Source of the DNA: Cryptomeria japonica
Lineage: Eukaryota > Streptophyta > Pinopsida > Cupressales > Cupressaceae
Length of the DNA stretch: 64,000 nt
Assembly (NCBI RefSeq): GCF_030272615.1
Contig: NC_081411.1
Location: forward strand, 213,087,744 to 213,151,743
Reading direction: 5' to 3'
Position numbers and translations under genes: made by a program. The notes below the pieces were generated by a model. The model ran no database searches and had not been told where the DNA came from. It worked only from the letters and a program-made list of their open reading frames with translations. Of the stretch, positions 58,271-64,000 are shown one piece after another (positions within the stretch are counted from its first letter, which is position 1; each line of letters opens with the position of its first letter).

Positions 58271-59325
58271 TGTTGATTTTCTGAAACTTGTGACTTTTGC
58301 AAAAAAATTCAATACGTAAATTAAATTTATTAAAAATAAAATACCCTTTTTTAGAGATCAAAGTCATGATTATACTCATATAATTTTTGTAATGTTTTGA
58401 TTATATTTAACATATAAAAAATTAAAAATACTACAAGTAGGTATTGTTTTGTTCGGTAAGAGGTTGGTTTGAAAAATAGAAAAAAATATTGAATAACTTC
58501 AAAAAAAATTGAAAAAATATGGTTCACTAGAGGAGAGAGTCTTCTGCAAAAGGGTATTTTTCGTTTTTTGATTATCATAAATTGAATAGACAAATTATGG
58601 TGGGAGAAAAAAACTGCCAAATTTTGGTATATTCGACTTCCAAATGCTTTAACAAAGAAAATATACATCAAAATTTTTTATTTTTTTTATACACTGTATA
58701 TATATGTCATCTATAACAGATATCAAAATTGTAAAAAAATAAGTTGATTTACAATTTATTTTGTGGTGGGAACTAAACCCCCTAATTTTCAACAATAAAA
58801 AAATGAACTTTACAGATAAAAAAACATATAAATTATTGACAAAAAAAATTCAAAAAATAGTAGACTTAAACTTCACCACATTTTATACATTTCATCAGTT
58901 TACATCATCTTCAAATTCAAAATACAAATGCCATTTTTATGGCGATGAAATTGAGCAGTTATTGTTGTGTTAACCTTTTCCTTTGTAAAAGTGTGACATA
59001 GGTTTGTACTTTTACCCTTAATATACCTTTGGGGGCTATGTGTATTTTGGGGGAATGTCGTTTGTGTAATCTATAAATGTTGGGTTTTCATCTTCATTAT
59101 TTTGATTTATTTTAATTATATGGTGTTCGGGTTTCCTTTATGTTAAGCAATATTGGTGGTTGGAGACTTTGGACCTTGTTTTCTTGTTCTATGAATTGTT
59201 AAGCATGCAACTTTGTTGTTAACACTTTTTCAATTTATCCTTGGTGTTAGATTTTTCATTCAATTTTTTTCTAGATTAATTGTTTGTTTTTACTTCTTTT
59301 TGAGTCATATTTTTATTGGCAACAA
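58271..59325. other. Unassigned AT-rich spacer
   Basis: No gene or repeat family is recognised. Short frames at 58,351-58,671 (-) and 58,761-58,973 (+) are low-complexity AT-rich translations. Confidence 0.5.
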
Positions 59326-60660
59326 TGCAACAAACTAAGAGGTGGGGGCGAATCAGTTTGCTCACAAACTCAACACAACTCAAACCTAAATTTAGATTAG
59401 ATTATCAATAATGAAAACATAAACCATCACCACATAAATAACATACATAACACCAATATTTTTGATGTGGAAAACCTGGTTAAGGGAAAAACCACGACGA
59501 GAACCTACCCACAATGAGATAATAGCCTGTTAGGAGTAAGTGTAAATATTGCAATGGGGAGGGCACATTCATTCAAGCACACTGCCTAGAGGTCACTGCT
59601 CAAATACAAGAAGGGCTACAACCCTAAGGAAGGCTCACTATCTTACAAAGATTAGACAACAATCCAGATTACATGAGCTGCAAAAATAACATCTCCATAT
59701 GCCTGGTTACAGTTCTGGTTAAGCACATATACTCAAACTCTTCTCTATCCATTTCTTCAAACTTTCACACTTCTCCACTACTACTGAAAGATCAATTCAA
59801 TGTTCACACACATGCCAAATACATCTCACAAATGAATATTGCACATATTTATACAAATCATCAACCTATATTTCAAGGTCGACTAAACCCTCAACACAAA
59901 TTACAAAATAATAACTTTGCACGATACAACAACACGTGCAGATCAAAACAATGTTGGCTAAGACATAGTCTAGACCCAAATCACCACTATAGCCAAGAAA
60001 CACCACAAAAAATTATGCCTTGATCATCCACAATACACTAGAATCACCAAGAATGTCGCATAACATGAAGAACACCACTAGATCAAGAAAATGATCAATA
60101 AAACACAACAATAAATGCAGACGATCAACACGGATAAGAAATAATCTAGAAAAATCCATAAGCAACATGAATCACACTAGAAACAACTGCAACATCACCA
60201 GTTACTTTAATCTCCATCATTATTATACCAAACCTCAAGAACACACATTGAATTGACTGACAAACTGAAAGATTCACTTACAAACTTCCAAATCATGAAC
60301 CATCTAAATTGAGGACACATATGAACATACCAAACACTCTGTCAAATCCACAAACCAAGATAATGCAATTCCATAGCAATGAAGAGCATAAACCAAAATA
60401 CCGAATAACATGAACAACTGAATGATTAACCATAGTTAAGGACCTCATAAATCAATCAAATCATCATTTAGATCACTAAAACTTTTGCTGGATCAACTAA
60501 ACATGCATATCTCAGAACCCATTAAACCACAATAGCTCAACTGCAACATACTAATCAAATCAACTCATTTAATTTGACTGCAACATTGGAATACACATAA
60601 TAATATGTTGACATCAATGACAACACATCATTTGAGAAAACTTCTCATCAATATCCAACA
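59326..60660 (-). repeat. Copia 3' LTR (third copy), 1335 bp
   Basis: On - it begins TGTTGGATATTGATGAG and ends TTTGTTGCA. It is preceded on - by the purine tract AAAGGTGGAGGT. The segment with 'CCTGGTTAAGGGAAAAACC' near 59,476 is shared in style with the LTRs of the other two copia elements. Confidence 0.85.
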
Positions 60661-60989
60661 ACCTCCACCTTTGGCATTGATGGAAACATATAAATGTGAA
60701 AAACAATCAATGCAAAGAAAGAAAACAACAACCAACAATAATCCCCCCCTAAGATTATGCACATAGCTCTCTACCCCATAGATTTTTTCACATGCTTCTC
60801 TCCCCCTTTGACATCAATGGAAGAGACACATACAACACAAATCTTGATTCTCTCACTCTTTACTAGATAATATCTCCTCCTTATGCACACTAACAATTCT
60901 GAACATCTAAAGAGCATATTGACTACTCCCCTTGAGTAGCAGCCTCACTCATCAAACTGGATCACAAGATATCTCTATGAAGTCCACCA

Positions 60990-61700
60990 GACTTATGCAT
61001 CTCCATGCATCTTAGTTATCATAAGGAGGGTAAATTACCCCTAGCTTCTCTCTAATATACTCAAATGTATCTTTAGGAAAAGACTTCATGAAGATATATG
61101 CAATCCTTTTGTTTATAGATACTCCAATCCGACTTCCTTCTCATTCAACTTCTCTCTCAAGAAATGAAACTTGATTGATATATGCTTGGTATTTGAATGC
61201 AACACTGGACTCTTAGAAATATTAATAGAACTTGAATTATCACAGTATATAACAGTAGGCTCATACAAAAAAAATTATGATATCCTTCAACATCTACATC
61301 GTCCAAATCACCCGAGTATAGTTGCTAACAACATCAATGTATTCAACTTTTATAGTAGACAAAGATATAACATTCTGCTTCTTACTCATCCATTAAACCA
61401 ATCTCTTACCCAAGAAAAATGCACCACCACTAGTACTCTTTCTATCATCAACATCACCTACCCAATCAACATCAGTATAGGAACTCAAAGTAAAATCCCC
61501 ATCTCTAGGATACCACAAACCAAAATAAATTGTTCCTTTTAAATATTTGAAAATTCTTTTCACAACAACAACTCAAAATTCCTTAGGATCAACTTGAAAT
61601 ATAGCAACAAGACACATAAAATTCATAATATCAAGTCTAGTTTGAGTCAAATACAATTAACCACCAATCATAGATATATATCTAGTTTGATTTTCTTTCG
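60990..61700 (-). pseudogene. Copia RNase H (third copy)
   Basis: Broken pieces of RNase H: FGLWYPRDGDF near 61,510, SYTDVDWVGDVDDRKSTSGG near 61,460, KKQNVISLSTIKVEYI near 61,375. The usual STTEAEY is STIKVEY here, so the catalytic Glu is kept. Several stops. Confidence 0.85.
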
Positions 61701-62540
61701 GAGAATCATCATCCTTTGTCAACTTACATTTGATCACCATAGGTGTACCAACAAACTTTGCATCATCTAAACCAAACTTCTTCAATAATTCCTTCACATA
61801 CTTAGATTGAGATATAAAGAATACCTTTATCCAACTGAGTTATTTGCAATCCCCAAAAAAATTAATCTCACCTATCATGGACATCTCAAATTCATTTTGC
61901 ATATCATCAGTAAACATTTTGCACAAACCATTATTTCCACCAAAAATAATATCATCAACAAAAACTTCAACAATTAAGATGTTGTCATTATCAATCTTGA
62001 ATTATAGGTTACTATTAGTAGTACCTTTATTGAATTCAAGATTCATCAAATACTTATCCAATCTAGTATACCAAGGTCTTGGAGTTTGCTTCAATCCATA
62101 CAATGCTTTCTTCAACCTACAAACTATATCTTTCTAATCTATCAACTGAAAACCATCTGGTTGCTCAATGTAGACTTCTTCAAACTCACCATTAAGAAAG
62201 GCCGACTTGACATCCATATGATACACTTTAAAATCTTTGTAAGCAACATAAGCAATAAATAATCTAACAACTTCAATTCTAGCTACCAGAGCAAAAGTTT
62301 CCTCAAAATCAATTCCTTCCATCTGAGAATAACCTTTACAAACAAGTCTTGCTTTATTCCTAACAACTTCACCTTGCTCATTCAATTTGTTTCAAAAAAC
62401 ATATTTAGTTCCAATTACATTCTTAGCCTTAGATCTGGGCACTAAAGTCCATGTATTATTCTTTTCAATCTGATTGAATTCTTCTTCCATAGCTTTAACC
62501 CAATTTTCATCTTTACAAGCTTCATCAACATCTTTCTAGG
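61700..62540 (-). pseudogene. Copia reverse transcriptase (third copy)
   Basis: It begins with [19 protein letters not shown] near 62,490. [20 protein letters not shown] (from 62,385), [25 protein letters not shown] and YIEQPDGF are followed across a stop by [20 protein letters not shown] near 62,110 and FVDDIIFGG near 61,950. The RT catalytic Asp pair is intact, but stops break the frame. Confidence 0.9.
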
Positions 62541-62599
62541 TTCAATCTTAGAAATCAAGAAATACTCTTCAACAACTCTTCTCCTAGTCATCACACCTT

Positions 62600-63760
62600 T
62601 ATTCTTTTCACCTATAATTTGATTTTATGAATGATTCAACCTTACATGCTTGGGAGTCTTAGGATTTTCATAATTTTCACTCTTGAACTCTTTCTTCTGC
62701 ACTAGCTTCTCCTTCATTTTTAAGCTTTTCTGGAGCAATTTGAACTTGATTCTTGGTTTGCACTTTCTTTCCTTTATCTGCACTAACAATATGATCATTT
62801 GAATCATATCTGAAGTATCTAGGATGATACTCATTTCCTTCATCCACTTTCACATTAGCACTTTCAACTATCTTTCTCAATCTCTTATTATAACACCGAT
62901 AGGCTTTACTCTTAGTAGAATAACCAAGAATGATTTCTTCATCACATCTAGCATCAAACTTCCCTAGATCTTCATCTCTTCTGATATATCATTTACTACC
63001 AAAATTTTTGAAATATCTAACTATAGGAGCATGACCAAACCAAAACTCATAAGGAGTCTTACTGGTATCACCTTTAATATGCACCTGGTTCAAGGTATAC
63101 ACCACAATACTCACAACTTATTTCCAATAGATATTCATAACATTTATTTCAATCATCATGGTTCTAGCAGCTTCCTGAATAGTCATGTTCTTCCTTTCTA
63201 CAATTCCATTCTACTAAGGGGTCTGTAGAGCAGATATCTTTCTCTTCACCTCATGCTCTTCACAAAAATAATTGAACTCATCGGAAGTAATTCCTCCACC
63301 CCTATTAGATCTCAGACACTTCATCTTCTGTCTAATCTTAGTCTCAACTATATCTTTGAAAACCTTGAACTTCTCCAATGCTTTAGACTTATCTCTTAAG
63401 AAAGCAACCCACATCATCCTTGATTAGTCATCAATCAATAACATGAAATACCTGTCACCCTACAAGATTCTCACTCTAGAGGGACTACACAAATTTGTAT
63501 GCACAAGATTCAATATCCAATTAGAAGTATATTGTTTTCTTTTGAAAGAAACTCTTATCTGCTTCCCTAACTAACATTCCTTACATACTGAGTTAGAAGG
63601 CTTTACAATCTTATGCATATCTCTTACAACTTGAGTGAAACTTATATTAACCATGCAGTCAAAATTTACATGACACATCGTTCTATGCCATAACCAACTT
63701 TCATCAACTTGAGAAATCAAACAACTTTAACCACCAACATTCAAGTGAAAGATATTACCT
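62600..63760 (-). pseudogene. Copia integrase and linker (third copy)
   Basis: The finger WLWHRTMCHVNF is near 63,680. The core has LVHTNLCSP near 63,500 (first Asp changed to Asn), CLRSNRGGGITSDEF near 63,310 (second Asp also Asn) and an NGIVERKN segment near 63,205 (Glu kept). The linker with RKIVESANVKVDEGNEYHPR is at 62,880-62,630. Two of three catalytic residues are lost. Confidence 0.88.
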
Positions 63761-64000
63761 TTAATCTTTGTACCTGCTGCAATTTTAGTTTTGGATCTAC
63801 TTAAGATCTTACATCTACCATCCTTGAATTGAAAATCATATCCCTTATCAACCATCTGTCCAACACTCAAAAGATTATGCTTTAGACCTTCAACATACAA
63901 GACATCATCAGTGTTATGATTACCATCAAAAGAAATAGCACCTCTACCATAGATTATACCATCTTTGTCATCACCAAATCTTACTACACCACCATCATAC
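63760..64000 (-). pseudogene. Copia protease/pre-integrase region (third copy, partial)
   Basis: VVRFGDDKDG near 63,980 and HNLLSVGQMVDKGYDFQFKD near 63,870 are the copia segment downstream of the protease site. The protease Asp itself is beyond the window end. Confidence 0.85.

Larger units (their letters stand above)
59326..64000 (-). mobile_element. Copia retrotransposon (third copy), continues past the window
   Basis: The - strand order is pre-integrase, integrase, RT, RNase H, polypurine tract (60,672-60,661), 3' LTR (60,660-59,326). Gag and the 5' LTR lie beyond base 64,000. Five bases AACAA precede the LTR at 59,321-59,325 and could be the target copy. Many stops are present. Confidence 0.92.

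Overview
The window is nuclear DNA of a land plant with a large, transposon-filled genome. A gymnosperm is the most likely source, but that is inferred from the long copia and Tat-type LTR elements, the AT-rich spacers and the lack of any host gene. I found no rRNA or tRNA gene, no CRISPR array and no intact housekeeping gene. Nearly all of the sequence is mobile elements, several of them nested.

Layout. (1) About 1-11,690 holds element A, a putative DNA transposon. It has a multi-exon accessory gene on + (407-3007), a 358-bp tandem array, and a transposase-like gene on - (5609-8433), with GCGTACGTGC-type palindromic repeats near its edges. (2) 12,468-18,097 is a decayed copia retrotransposon on - with only its 5' LTR (16,693-18,097). 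(3) About 19,890-58,270 is element B, a diverged relative of A with the same convergent two-gene plan, broken by three later insertions. (4) 22,734-49,336 is a complete copia element that landed inside the accessory gene of B. (5) 27,385-46,227 is a young Tat-lineage gypsy element (18.8 kb, two 1440-bp LTRs) that landed in the reverse transcriptase of that copia. (6) 53,701-56,492 is a 5'-truncated LINE in the transposase gene of B. (7) 59,326-64,000 is a third copia on -, with its 3' LTR and pol, running off the window.

The insertions can be ordered. The gypsy element has a 5-bp target duplication (GGAGG) and LTRs that differ at 15 of 1440 sites. The copia host has a 5-bp duplication (AACAA) and visibly more diverged LTRs. 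Removing the copia element and one AACAA copy restores an open frame across the accessory gene of B. The LINE is flanked by CAAATAAT.

The two most notable systems are these. First, elements A and B form a pair of DNA transposons with homologous accessory and transposase-like genes but different subterminal palindromes. The transposases share DFAENYT / ISDD / GHGKGEHDG motifs, a Cys-rich finger and an intron position. Second, the gypsy element carries in antisense a plant-mobile-domain gene that still has a TATA box and an intron. That intron holds an array of AGCGCT motifs that is mirrored, in inverted orientation, by a second array in the retrotransposon leader. Many premature stops in these elements are explainable as C-to-T changes (CAG to TAG, CGA to TGA), as expected from heavy cytosine methylation.
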